Below, piece after piece: positions 50,501-61,530 of a stretch of 64,000 nucleotides of DNA (the stretch's first letter is position 1; every line of letters begins with the position of its first letter). The notes beneath the pieces are model-generated. The model was not told where the DNA came from. It ran no database searches and saw only the letters and a program-made list of their open reading frames with translations. This stretch comes from Candidatus Peribacteria bacterium (GTDB lineage: Bacteria > Patescibacteriota > Gracilibacteria > Absconditabacterales > Absconditicoccaceae). Where the stretch lies: the NCBI GenBank assembly GCA_023898485.1, contig CP060225.1, positions 744,001 through 808,000 on the forward strand, given 5' to 3'. The position numbers and the translations under genes are program-made.

Positions 50501-52677
50501 AGGCGAAAGATGGTGTAGAGAACTACAATAAGAAGCATACTGAAGATATGACAGAGATACTCTTAGGTAAATATAAACTCTATGACAAATTGAAGAGTGC
50601 ATTTTTCTTTGCTCCCTCCATTCAGGATGCATTTGATAATATGCATGGAGACTATATGCAAGAAAGGGATAAAAAAACCTTCGATCTCATCAATGGTTAC
50701 AAAGAATTCCTCTCCCAAAACCCCGATGGAGATGAGGTGACTAAAGATCATGTAAAACACATCATGGATAATGCAGCTAATGGTGAAATACCAACCAAAA
50801 GAAGAAGTGTGCTCTTCGCGGCAGGAGCCTACCTCTATATGCTCGAAGAACACGGTGATCCATATGGTATAGCTCTCAAAGAATATAGGTGATCATGATT
50901 GTGGGTGAGAGCCCTCTGTGGGGAATGGCATTACAAAAATTATCTCAGTGAGGCGGAAAGTGTCCGCGCTAAACTTGAGGCAGATCCAACCAATGCCAAT
51001 CTTCTAGAGGCATATGCCGACATGGAAGCAAAATATATCCATCAAACTATAGCTGATAACTCAAGTTTTAAAACATTCTTTTCTAAAAAATATTCAGACG
51101 CAGTAATTGGTGCTAAGTGGAAAGGTAATGATCAAGAGAGAATAGATAAAACAGCCAATGTATTCGGTAGTCAAAAAGACTTTGAACTCAATGAGATCCT
51201 GTTTAGTGTAAAGATCCAAAATGGTGACATAGGGAAGACAATAGGGCATCTCAAGGCCATGGCCATGACAGCTCAGAGCTCCATACAAATAAACAAGGTA
51301 AGGCTCTATCTACTGGAACTTATGTTATCGGGTATGGTGCTCTACCAAACCAAAGAAACAACAAAAGAGACGCTTCAGGCAATCGCTGCTAAAATAGGTT
51401 TTATACCAGGTACTTGGGTCGATAATGCCAATCAGCAACACAAAATCCACACCCTACTAGACTATATCACGGGTGGTAATTTTTCTACGCAAACTAACTA
51501 CAACGACAACACATTCCAACGTCTCAACTATGGAGAAAATATTGGCGATTTTCATGGTAAATATAAAGCATGGGCCAATAGTGTGGAGGCGCAGAAGGTC
51601 TGTGATTTTCTTACTCTCAATGACATCAATGAAAAGGGAAGTCGCAATCTCCTGACGGTGATCGCTGATGGCGTATGAAAACCATGACCAAGCAACATAC
51701 TCACAAATGCAGAACACTATGATATGCTTGTAGATATCAAAAGAGGGATGATGGAAAACTCTATCACCAGAGCTGATAGAGACCTCCAAAATAGATACCT
51801 TTTTACTGCGCCTCTTGCCATCCCCAATAGCGTGATCAGTGGACAACTCTGACCCGATAGGCGTACGGGTCAACTTGATACTGGTAATACCAAAGAAACC
51901 GCTATGAAAGAAATGTTTTGGAGATCGCTCGCTAGTAAAGTACCAACCGATCATGTGATGGGAGGTGAGATGTTTTTTATAGAAAAGTTTGAATCTCTTA
52001 TACCAGGTGTGACCGATAGCACTATTATGCAACAATCACTTCTCTCTGCTCAGTACCATCTCCAGGAGAGAAGAGAACCACAAGTAGCTCGCGAGATTCT
52101 CACCGGTGTATTGGGCGCATTACCTGTATCACTTGGTATGACTAGTCTTGATAGACCCGTTAAGATGGTCTTGGATAACTATATCAAATTCTTCCTGACT
52201 AATCTTGCTTACATCAAAAAAGAAGATCTCATGAGATCACTCAATGTATCTGCCAATATGGATATAGGTAGTAGTAGAATAGAGAAACCATATATTACTA
52301 ATTTTAACTGGAATCAAAATATCAATAACTATCCTGTGGGTACGCTCAACAAAGCACTCTGATCACTCAGAAAACAAATGGAAAATAGATGACAACCACG
52401 GGAATGATACTTCAGCTCTAGTGCATCCACTTTATCAGATGACACACAAGCCACTCAAGGAGCTAAGATCGTGGAAATGCGCCCTCAACTTCCGCCTATA
52501 CAAAAAACTAGTAACTATGCGAAAGAAGTGCCACTCTACCCCAATACCAGCAGCAGCACACTTCCCCATATAGAACAATATACTGCAGACCAACTTGAAG
52601 CAATAGCTCGTATGAAAAGAGTACAAGAAGATGATGAAGATAGTGGAAGATATATCGACTATGGAGAAACGGGCTAA
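47551..52677 (+). CDS. giant protein of unknown function (1708 residues)
   Basis: One frame open for 1709 codons only when TGA (more than 20 codons) is glycine. There is no signal peptide and no convincing membrane helix; it is hydrophilic and rich in Gln, Asn, Asp and Lys. The first 500 residues are helical (FVEFVSQQSEGNSLLSRIS; AALKKLHQEQQILRRKARV). A beta-rich middle has repeated small-domain features (SYRVRLVDKNTGTTQE; LPYWVQLEICDVDTADNTI). A second helical part and a Pro/Ser-rich end follow. I recognise no family. ATG at 47551 is chosen; GTG at 47539 is possible. The stop overlaps radA by 4 nt. Confidence 0.75.
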
Positions 52678-53963
52678 ATCTCCTTGCTCAGAGCAATAAT
52701 GTGTTTGGTGGTTGTGTGATCAATGAGATGAAGACTATCATCTTGTAATGTCGAGATGCGCTTGTCATATGCACGGGCTTTGGAAATATGCCCTGTCAGA
52801 CCCAGTTCTCCTACGAATACAGTCGACGTATCGAGCGGCTTCGAGTGATACTGACTGAGAATCGCTGCAGCGATGGCAATATCTATCCCCGAATCATGAA
52901 ACTCCATATCACCTGGCACATTGATATAGATGTCGACAAATCAGAGCTTGAGCTGACAATACTTTTCCAATACAGCGACAATCATATCGACACGACCTTT
53001 GTCCACTCCGATACAGCGACGGAGGGGGTATTTGCCTGATGTCTTGTTCAGTAATACTTCGATAGATACAAGTACTGGACGACCATTGTCGAGTCCGATC
53101 GTCAAAGCTGATCAGGGAACTCATGCATGAAAACGTTCGAGCATCCTCGTCTGCATATCATACACGGGTTGGAGTCAGAACAGCGTCATGTCAAAGATGC
53201 CCGTGTCGTGGGTCGGTCCGAAGCGATTCTTTTTGACACGAAGGAAGCGAAGCTGTCCATCACTGTCTCACTCAAGATACAGCACCACATCGACGATATG
53301 CTCGAGATATTTGGGGCCAGCTATCTCGCCACCCTTGGTGACATGTCACACGATGATAAGCGCGGTATTGGTCTGTTTGGCAGCTGCAACCAGCTGTTCA
53401 GAGACGATGCGGACTTGATTGGGAGAACCTGCTGGCGCATCAGACTGCGATGAGTGTATGGTCTGGATCGAGTCGATGATCATGAGGTCGTGATGTGTCT
53501 GCTGCATGGTCGCGATGATATCTGCCACATCAGTAGCGCGATAGATGTGAGTTGTCAATTCAGTCTCTGGGACGATTCTGCCTCGGCGATCTGCCACATG
53601 TTGCGGATGTTCTTCTGCGGAGCAGTAGCCAGTAACAATGGTTGGTGTCGCTTGTTGAAGATCAGCGATGAGTTGGAGGACGATCGTGGACTTACCGATA
53701 CCGGGCTCTCCTCCGAGGAGATAGACACCTCCTGCGTGGATGCCTGATCCGAAGACCCTATGAAATTCGGTCATCTGGAGGGGATAGATAGCGGTTGGTG
53801 GTGTGTGGTTGGTGGTGCTTGATAATGCTTGGCCGGTGGATTTTCATTTTTTGGAAGTGAACGTTCACTTCTCATCCAGCTCAAAAGTGGCAAACTCTCC
53901 ACAGGATGGACATTTTCCGAGTTTAGTTGAGGAAGTATATCCGCAGACGGTGCAGGTGTACAT
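52674..53963 (-). CDS. radA: DNA repair protein RadA (Sms)
   Basis: 429 residues. C4 zinc finger CTVCGYTS then CPSCGEF at the start. Walker A LLGGEPGIGKST, Walker B LMIIDSIQT, the RadA motif KNRFG, and a Lon-like C-terminal domain (PGDMEFHDSGIDIAIAAAI). Several TGA glycines, for example IIVGHVTKGG and LEGDSD. RadA is a branch-migration helicase in recombination and natural transformation, which fits with comEC in the window. Confidence 0.95.
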
Positions 53964-53988
53964 GAGAAGATATATGTCATATAAATCG

Positions 53989-54636
53989 TTACCTTATTTT
54001 CTTAGCAATTACTGTTCCTGTTCTTATCATCGCGTCATACGTGTCATCAAAATCTATAGTAGCGTTTGATGGTTTCATTTCTTTCTTTTCTCTGTAGTTA
54101 ATGATTTCTCGATCATCGTTTTCATAGAATGTATGCACGAAATCATCTTCAACAAGCTGTCATCTACCACTGATTTCTAGGCAATATTTGATAATAGTAA
54201 GACCACCAGGTTTGGTTCGACGCTGATATCAGCGTATTACATCAGCATGATGACTCATATCTATCTCTTCGAGTAATCATGAGGAGAGCACTAAATCATA
54301 TTGTCTCTCTTCATCGCAAAGCTGTGTAAAATCTCACTGTGATACAGATAATACTACTCACTGATTGTGGGCATTGTTTCTGATTCTCTCTACACCAGTG
54401 TCAGCATACTCGATAGCATCCACTACATAGCCTATCTTGGCAATTTCTATGGCATATCTTCCATTGCCTGATGCGATATCAACGGTAGTGAGGTTATTGT
54501 TTGATGATTGTTGTTGATAATATTCTTGTGCAATATCTAGTATCTTTTTGTTTGGCGCACCATAACTATTGTCGACATCATTCCAGAAATCTTCCCATCG
54601 ATTTTTAGTTCTATTTGATGTAAGTGTTGTCATCAT
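53989..54636 (-). CDS. class I SAM-dependent methyltransferase
   Basis: 215 residues. NRWEDFWNDVD, the SAM-binding strand TVDIASGNGRYAIEIA, then VDAIEYADTGVERI, YDLVLSSGLLEEI and KPGGLTIIKY. Five or more TGA glycines. The substrate cannot be told. It lies 25 nt upstream of radA on the same strand. Confidence 0.8.
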
Positions 54637-54706
54637 AGATTGTGTTGCAGTAAAATATAGGATTACTTATACAATAAAACAGACAAATAAGCAAACTATT
54701 TTCCCC

Positions 54707-54735
54707 TTGCTATCATCACATCAAATCACTAAATT
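54707..54735 (+). promoter_or_regulatory. promoter of fusA
   Basis: TTGCTA, 17 nt, TAAATT, about 60 nt before the ATG. Confidence 0.5.
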
Positions 54736-54745
54736 GTCGCTATCA

Positions 54746-54770
54746 TTGCTCGAGAGGAGCAAGGTTTTTA
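54746..54770 (+). promoter_or_regulatory. terminator-like hairpin at the 5' end of the fusA mRNA
   Basis: TTGCTC, a 5-nt loop, GAGCAA, then GGTTTTTATT, just downstream of the predicted -10 element. It may attenuate transcription or cap the mRNA. Confidence 0.45.
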
Positions 54771-54794
54771 TTACTTTGAAGATTTGAGTAACTA

Positions 54795-56918
54795 ATGGCT
54801 GATAGAAAACCACTGAAGGACGTGAGAAATGTAGGTATCATCGCGCATATCGATGCGGGTAAAACGACTACGACCGAACGTATCCTCTACTATACCGGTA
54901 AATCACACAAAATCGGTGAAGTACATGATGGTCAGGCAACTATGGATTGGATGGAGCAAGAACAAGAACGTGGTATCACGATCACTTCTGCTGCTACGAC
55001 TTGTTTTTGGAGAGATCATCACATCAACATCATCGATACTCCTGGACACGTAGATTTCACGATCGAAGTAGAACGTAGTCTGAAGGTTTTGGATGGTGCA
55101 GTGACTGTCTTCTCATCATCTGATGGTGTACAACCTCAGACCGAAACCGTATGGAGACAGGCCGACAAATACAAAGTCCCCAGAATGTGTTTCATCAACA
55201 AGATTGATAAAATCGGAGCAGATTTCGACATGTGTGTTACATCTATCCAAAACAGACTATCTAACAAAGGTGTCGCTATCCAATTTCCTAACGGTCAATC
55301 ATCGGAGTTTAAGGGTATCGTCAATCTGATCGATATGAAATATTATACGTTCGAAGGTGACAATGGTGAAAAACAAGTCCAACATGATATCCCAGCAGAA
55401 TTGGTAGAGGATGCTACGATGAGAAGAGAAGAACTTATCGATGCGATCTCCGTATTTGATGATGAGCTTGCGATGGCTTTCTTGGAAGGTGAAGAAATCT
55501 CTGAGGATCAGATCAAGAAAGCACTGAGGGCGGGTGTCGTCAAAAATGAGATCTATCCTATCATGGTAGGTTCTGCCCTAAGAAATGCAGGTGTCCAACT
55601 CATGTTGGATGCGTGTGTCGATTTTTTGCCATCTCCGCTTGATATTGGTGCGGTCAAAGGCACCGATATCAATGATGAGACGAAAATACTCACCAGAGAG
55701 CCAGATCCCAAAGCACCTGCTGCAGCACTCGCTTTCAAAGTGATGACAGACCCATATGTTGGTACGCTGACATTCGTGAGAGTCTACTCAGGCACGATCA
55801 AGTCTGGTGATCAATTGTTAAATCCTATTACAGGACAGAAGGAAAGAGTGTGACGTCTCCTACTTATGCACTCTAACAAAAGAGAAGAAATTGATGATAT
55901 TTCTGCTGGCCATATTGCAGCATTCTTGGGCCTCAAAGATACACAAACAGGACACACACTCTGTGACCCTGATCAGCCTATCTTGTTGGAAAGTATGGAC
56001 TTCCCTGATCCTGTGATCGAGCTCGCTGTCGAGCCAGCATCCAAAAAAGATCAAGAAAAAATGGGTCTCGCGCTCGGAAAACTTATGAAAGAAGATCCGT
56101 CATTCCGCGCATACTCTAACGAAGAATCGGGTCAGACCGTCATCGCAGGTATGGGTGAGCTCCATCTGGAAATCATCATCGATAGACTCAAGAGAGAGTA
56201 CAAAGTAGAAGTGACAACCGGTAAACCACAAGTAGCATATAGAGAGACCATCTCAAGCACTGCTGAAGGAGAAGGAGTATTTAAGAGACAGACAGGTGGA
56301 CGTGGTCAATTTGGTCACTGTTTAGTGAGATTGGAGTCAATCTTGGGTCAAAAAGATGAAGAAGGCAATCCTATCAACTACGAGTTCGTCGATGAGATCA
56401 AAGGAGGTGTGATTCCAAGAGAATTTATCCCTGCGGTAAACAAAGGTGTCCAAGAGACGATGGCTCAAGGTATCCTCGCTGGTTATCCTATCATCGGTAT
56501 CAAAGCTGCTGTCTATGATGGTAGCTACCATGATGTGGATTCATCTGAAATCGCGTTCAAAATCGCAGCATACAAAGCATTCAAAGAAGCTTTTGCCAAA
56601 GCTAATCCATCACTTCTCGAGCCTATCATGGATGTTGAAATCACGACTCCTGAAGACTATGTCGGTGATGTGATGGGTGATGTCTCTTCTCGTCGTGGTA
56701 TGATCCAAGGTCAAGAAGCAAGAGGTCAAGCAACTGTTATCAAAGCTAAAATCCCTCTCTCAGAGATGTTCGGTTATGCAACAGATCTTCGTAGTGCTAC
56801 TCAAGGTAGAGCATCATATGCTATGAACTTCGGTAGTTACGAAAAAGTACCTGCTGGTGTTGCTGCCGACATCATCAAAGAAAGAGCTGGTAAAGTCAAA
56901 GGATTGGATGATGAGTAA
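54795..56918 (+). CDS. fusA: elongation factor G
   Basis: 707 residues, the translocation GTPase. G1 AHIDAGKTT, switch region RGITITSAATT, DTPGHVDF, FINKIDKIGAD. The later domains have MHSNKREEIDDISAG, GMGELHLEI and VMGDVSSRRG. One TGA (55851-55853) encodes the glycine of KERVGRLLLMHSN. The rest of the gene avoids TGA. Confidence 0.98.
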
Positions 56919-56964
56919 GACGACAATGGTAAAAATAGTTAAATATTGTATAATATTGTTAAAA

Positions 56965-56999
56965 GAAAAAACTACTGCCTGACGAAGGTGGTAGTTTTT
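56965..56999. terminator. bidirectional terminator between fusA and the trans-sulfuration gene
   Basis: AAAAACTACTGCC pairs with GGTGGTAGTTTTT, with A- and T-runs on both sides, between convergent genes. Confidence 0.85.
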
Positions 57000-57022
57000 C
57001 TTTATGTTGTGTTTCTGTTTTT

Positions 57023-58126
57023 TTAATGGTATTTTTTGAGTCAAGTGATTATGTCTTGTGCAAGATCTTCTTTGTCTTCTACACCCACACTCACTCTGAT
57101 AAGCCCATTGGATAATCACTGCGCCTGCCTGATGGTTTCTGGTATGGAGGCATGTGTCATAGATGCTGGATGTTCTATCAGGGATTCCACTCATCAAAGT
57201 GATTCTGCCAATCTAAATAGGGTAAGATTGCTGATAAAATCCATTGTATCTTGTAGTGAAAGCGTCAACTCCACCGATATCATACCTCCAAATCATGGAT
57301 AATATAACTGTTTTATAAGTGGGTGATTTTCCAATAAAGATACGATATGTTTAGCATTTTCATCATGCTGTTTCATTCTTACTGCAAGTGTTTTGAGAGA
57401 TCTAGAAAGTAACCGTGCATCGAAGGGGCTTGGATTTATTCCTGCTGCGTTACGATGATAACTGAGCTGAGAAAAATATTCTTTGTTATTGGTGACGATT
57501 GCACCACCAATTACGTCACTATGACCACCGAGATATTTGGTAGTACTGTGTAAGACAATATCTGCTCACACCGCCAGTGGTTGCTGAAAATATGGAGTAG
57601 CGAATGTGTTGTCCACTACACCTATAACATGATGTTTTTGAGTTAGAGTCAATACTCTTGTAAGGTCTGTCTGTTTTAATAGAGGGTTTGTTGGACTTTC
57701 TATCCACAACAGTTTTACTGCTTTTTCTTGTAATTTGTTTTCTAGTAGTATTTCATTATCCATGTCTATCTGTTCGAATATTATGCCATACTTTGCAAAT
57801 ACATTATTCAGTAAACGAAAAGTTCCTCCATACATATCGTCGATTGCAATTACCTTGTCTCATGCCTGCAATAATCATAAAATGATAGTGGTTGTTGCTC
57901 ACAAGCCAGAACTAAACAAGAGTGCATAATCGCCACCTTCTAATCCAGCAAGTGTTGCTTCTACATTTGTAAAATTTGGATTCCCCGATCTTGTATACTC
58001 ATATCATTTATGTAGACCTGGCTTTTCTTGCACATAGGTAGATGTAAGGTATAATGGCGGAATAATAGACCCCGTTGTAGGATCTGGTTGTTGTCATAGA
58101 TGGATTGCTTTTGTGGCTAATTTCAT
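57023..58126 (-). CDS. cystathionine gamma-synthase/beta-lyase family PLP enzyme
   Basis: 367 residues. YEYTRSGNPNFTNVEATLAGLEGG, DDMYGGTFRL, WIESPTNPLL, VVDNTFATPYFQQPL and HSTTKYLGGHSDVIGG (Schiff-base Lys), then AESLGGVESLIEHPASMTH and LIRVSVGVEDKEDLAQDI. Seven or more TGA glycines, among them both in ESLGGVE. Enzymes of this family make or cleave cystathionine or eliminate from methionine; which reaction applies is open. A trans-sulfuration enzyme is unusual in a reduced CPR genome and may have been acquired. Confidence 0.9.
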
Positions 58127-58539
58127 GTTTTTTTGTAAAAAGTAAAAACAGACCCTCATCCGTGTGAGAGACCAAAGAGATGTGCAGCTATAGAAATTCT
58201 TATACTACAAACATCACTTGGCTCACACCAAGCAACAACACACAGAGCTTTTCCATAATACAGTGGCCATCATGATTGTGTGTCTTGTAATATAAAAGTG
58301 CTCCCTCAGCATACGGAAGTATTTTTCTTATTGCAAGGAAAATGTCGCTGGTGATGATTTTTACAGTATACTCCTCATTGACATATATGATTGTATCCTC
58401 GTTAAGAGACTTATACTAGTGTGTTGCTTTTGAATAGAGTCCGGTAAGCCGCTACACTTGTTGGACAGTGGTTTTTTTCTTGCTTTTGAGAAAATAATAT
58501 CTATACTGATATATAGTTTTTATATAGTTATCATATATA
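58127..58539. other. gene-free spacer with possible leader elements
   Basis: On the minus strand, CTCTCA/TGAGGG followed by TCTGTTTTT lies just before the PLP-enzyme start and could be an attenuator. No known SAM or T-box riboswitch core is visible. On the plus strand TTGACA at 58378 with TTAAGA 18 nt on is a weak promoter candidate for the antitoxin gene. No coding frame is supported. Confidence 0.35.
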
Positions 58540-58812
58540 ATGAGTACTACTACCCAGGTCGTCTTCACGACCGATCCACAACTCAAACAAGCCACTATGA
58601 AAAAACTCAAAGCAGAAGGAAGTACACTCAAATCACTCATGCAATATGCCATGAAAGCATATGTCCAAGGGAGGATATCACTTGGTATCGTGATTGACGA
58701 TGCTGTACGAAATGATGAACTAGAAAAAGAGTATCAGTCTGCTGCTCGTGATCTGGAACAAGGAAATAATATAGTTGATCGAAAAGATTTGACCGCTAAG
58801 TATGCGGCCTAA
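58540..58812 (+). CDS. RelB/DinJ-like antitoxin
   Basis: 90 residues. VVFTTDPQLKQATMKKLKAEG, then STLKSLMQYAMKAYVQGRISLGI, resembles the ribbon-helix-helix dimer of RelB/DinJ antitoxins. The C-terminal NDELEKEYQSAARDLEQG would wrap the toxin. No TGA codon. The stop TAA overlaps the ATG of the following broken frame, as in toxin-antitoxin pairs. Confidence 0.7.
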   Translation: MSTTTQVVFTTDPQLKQATMKKLKAEGSTLKSLMQYAMKAYVQGRISLGIVIDDAVRNDELEKEYQSAARDLEQGNNIVDRKDLTAKYAA

Positions 58813-58974
58813 TGTATATCATCAAGACACACAAATCAGTGGATAAATTTCTTACCCAATACAACCAATAAACTCGAGTGAGATTTCAGTCGATTAAAAC
58901 AAAGACTAGGAAACCATAGATGACTTACTAAAGAAAGAAGAGAGAAATTTATTAGATGGTTTCTCAATACATAG
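58812..58974 (+). pseudogene. degraded toxin-like frame
   Basis: MYIIKTHKSVDKFLTQYNQ resembles the start of RelE/YafQ toxins but meets TAA at 58869. A second frame (+1) then reads NKLEGDFSRLKQRLGN to TAG at 58972. A frameshift plus stop would explain both, leaving an orphan antitoxin. The homology is weak. Confidence 0.4.
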
Positions 58975-58975
58975 C

Positions 58976-59022
58976 ATACTCCAAAAACTTCTATTAAAAT
59001 ATACTCCAAAAACTTCTATTAA
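58976..59022. repeat. 22-bp tandem direct repeat
   Basis: Two identical 22-nt copies beginning ATACTCCAAAAAC are separated by 3 nt, just after the broken toxin frame. This may be the scar of a duplication. Confidence 0.7.
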
Positions 59023-59091
59023 GCCGAGAACAAGAAATCCTTATCTGGATATGGAAAGCAGATAGTAGGGGAGGAATTTACAAGTAAGAAG

Positions 59092-59121
59092 AACCACTAC
59101 CTAACAAGGGTGGTGGTTTTT
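59092..59121. terminator. rho-independent terminator
   Basis: AACCACTACC pairs with GGGTGGTGGTT, followed by T's, between the antitoxin region and the convergent lipoprotein gene. Confidence 0.75.
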
Positions 59122-59143
59122 GACTATTTGGCTACTATTACAA

Positions 59144-60013
59144 CTATTTATGGTTTATAGGGACAATATTATTGAACATATATTTATTCATAGCATCCTT
59201 TAAATCTTCATACGATAGTCCCTTTTGTGCAACTTGTATCCCGTATTGATCCGCTATTTGAAATATGTTCATCATATACTCTAGTGGCGTATGATGTTTA
59301 GCTACCTCAGGCACATCAAGATTATTGTATATAGCATGAGCAAATCATTGCACATCAGAATTCTTAACATATTGTAATATATCTTCTTTGCCTATATGAG
59401 CATAATCGCATAGTTTCTTAAAAAGATAGAAGCGAGCACAGTAGCGTAAATTACTATTGCTGTAAGATCTATTGTTTTCCACAGAAAACCCCATTGCAAG
59501 ATACTCTGCTACCGCTTCCTCAATCAATACAAACTGTGTATTGCCTCATTGAGGCTTTTCAATCAATATATTAAACGCATGTGCACCAATAATTTTATGG
59601 CGATCCGACAAGTTGATACAGTCATCATACAATACTTTTTCTGCCCTTATGGTATGTGCCATTTCATGAATCAAGGCGTTTTCGGTAAGATTCGTTTTTT
59701 GATTTATATATATTGTATCTCTCTCTGAGCCTCCTCCCACATATGCTATAGTCAACATATCAGAAGAATTATCTTCACCAGGCACAGAGAATATACTCTG
59801 CAGATATAAAGTATCTTGACCTATTCATTCTACATACTGATCATAGCTAGTAACAATTGAATCAGCATGATCTCTATTGAAAGCAATATTTTTATCAAAC
59901 ACTATAACTAACTCTTTCTTGATGTTATCAGTGCTAACTTTCATTTTTCCACTTGCTCTATTTGAACAAGCTATCATTCCAGCGATGATTAATGGTGTGA
60001 TTATTTTTTGCAT
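59144..60013 (-). CDS. lipoprotein with HExxH zinc metalloprotease motif
   Basis: 289 residues. Signal with lipobox IAGMIAC, so the Cys would be lipidated. The core NALIHEMAHTIRAE gives HExxH, and about 60 residues on EEAVAEYLAMG offers a third Glu ligand, the gluzincin pattern. Three TGA glycines. It is likely an envelope-anchored peptidase; the substrate is unknown. It has a TTGACA-type promoter and no co-directional partner downstream. Confidence 0.72.
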
Positions 60014-60044
60014 AGAGAAAAATGATGATATAGTAAATTTCTTT

Positions 60045-60074
60045 TTATAATAAATATCTTTTATATAATGTCAA
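60045..60074 (-). promoter_or_regulatory. promoter of the lipoprotein gene
   Basis: TTGACA, 18 nt, TATAAA on the minus strand. It touches the 3' end of murA. Confidence 0.5.
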
Positions 60075-60077
60075 TAC

Positions 60078-61367
60078 TTACTCCACATACTCAATATCCG
60101 CTCCGAGTCTGTTGAACTGATCGACGATGTTGGGGAAGCGGCGGAAGAGCGGAGTGATAGCATTGAGTGTGGTCTCTCCTGGAGTCGCGAGTGCAGCGAG
60201 GAGGAGTCCGTATGCTGCCTGGATGATATCGGAACACACGAGATTGGCGGGAGAGAACTTGGTTGGTCAGGTAGTGATCACGGTCACGGGGTTGGCGAGG
60301 ATGATATTCGCTTTCATCTTAGCGAGTTCTTGGACGAAAAAGAATGAGTATTCGTACATGAGATTGTGAAACATCGCTTGTCACTGAGATTTGAGAGCTA
60401 ATACGACTGCTGTATGTACCAGATCAGGTGGGAAGAGTGGCCACTGGAGTGCTTTGAGATCAAATATCGTGCCATTCTCCTTCTGATGGATAGAGAGATC
60501 TTGCTGACCAGGGACGAAGATGGTGTCTGTCTCACGATCGACGATAGTCTGTACGCCTAATTTTTCGAAAGCGGACAAAATACCCGTCATATGCTGTGTG
60601 ATAGCGTGAGTGATAGTAAGTTCTCCACCTGTCATCGCAGCAGCAGCTACGAGACCACCGATATCGATATGATCGGAGATGATCGTCCAATCCGTGCCTG
60701 ATAATTTTTGCACTCCTGTGATGATGAGTCTATTGGAACCGATACCATCGATCTGTGCGCCCATACTGACGAGCATATTACAGAGATCTTGGGTGTGGGG
60801 TTCGCATGCAGCATTCGTGATCGTGGTCGTACCCTCTGCCATAACAGCCATGAGGATGAGGTTTTCGGTACCGGTGACCGAAGGGAATCGCTGTCGCACA
60901 TCCGCACCCTGCAGACCATCGGTGTGGATATCATAGGTGTAGCCATCCTTGTGATCATCGCAACCCATCGCACGCATATTGTCCATGAAAGTATCCATCG
61001 GACGCGTACCGAGTTTGCATCACTGTGGACTAGGCATACTGACACGTCAGAAACGAGCAAGCAGTGGACCAGCGAACATGACGGATGCTTTCATTTTTTC
61101 AGAGAGCTCGGGAGAGATAACGTATGAATTGATCGTCGAAGGATCCAAGATGATCTCACTCTCACTGATCCACTCATGTGATCCGCCCAGCTCATCCCAG
61201 ATCTGCAGCATATACATCACATCTGATGTGCGAGGCACATTGCGCAGCGTCACCTGCTCATCAGTCAGGACGGCAGCAGGGATACATTTGATGATACTAT
61301 TTTTGTTTGGGACAGGGCGAATGGTACCCGAGAGAGGACGACCACCATGAACAATCAGCTTAGACAT
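60078..61367 (-). CDS. murA: UDP-N-acetylglucosamine 1-carboxyvinyltransferase MurA
   Basis: 429 residues; first committed step of peptidoglycan synthesis. LIVHGGRPLSGTIRPVPNKNS, MKASVMFAGPLLARFGRV, the active-site loop PQGCKLGTRPMD (Cys present, the glycine before it is TGA), VTGTENLILMAVMAEG, DHIDIGGLVAAAAMTGG, and GLLLAALATPGETTL at the end. Four or more TGA glycines. A 10-bp array lies between promoter and ATG. Confidence 0.96.
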
Positions 61368-61370
61368 TAT

Positions 61371-61410
61371 GATAAGGATGATGAAGGGCTATAAAGGGTT
61401 ATAGAGGATT
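61371..61410. repeat. 10-bp-period array upstream of murA
   Basis: On the minus strand ATCCTCTATA, ACCCTTTATA, GCCCTTCATC and ATCCTTATCA lead into the murA ATG. Confidence 0.7.
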
Positions 61411-61434
61411 TGTGCTTTTTGTTTTATGATTTCG

Positions 61435-61462
61435 ACTTTAGTGAGGAGGGGTAAGAATGCAA
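61435..61462 (-). promoter_or_regulatory. promoter of murA
   Basis: TTGCAT, 16 nt, TAAAGT on the minus strand. Confidence 0.5.
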
Positions 61463-61475
61463 GGGAGAGGAGGTG

Positions 61476-61503
61476 TTGACTTTTTATTTCTATTGCTTAT
61501 AAA
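61476..61503 (+). promoter_or_regulatory. promoter of the repeat-protein gene
   Basis: TTGACT, 16 nt, TATAAA, 27 nt before the ATG at 61531. Confidence 0.6.
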
Positions 61504-61530
61504 GCTTGCATTATTTTCCCCTTCAGCGTC

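Noticed and set aside
58127..58260. SAM riboswitch before the trans-sulfuration gene
   Set aside because: The conserved SAM-I core is not present; only a generic hairpin is seen.
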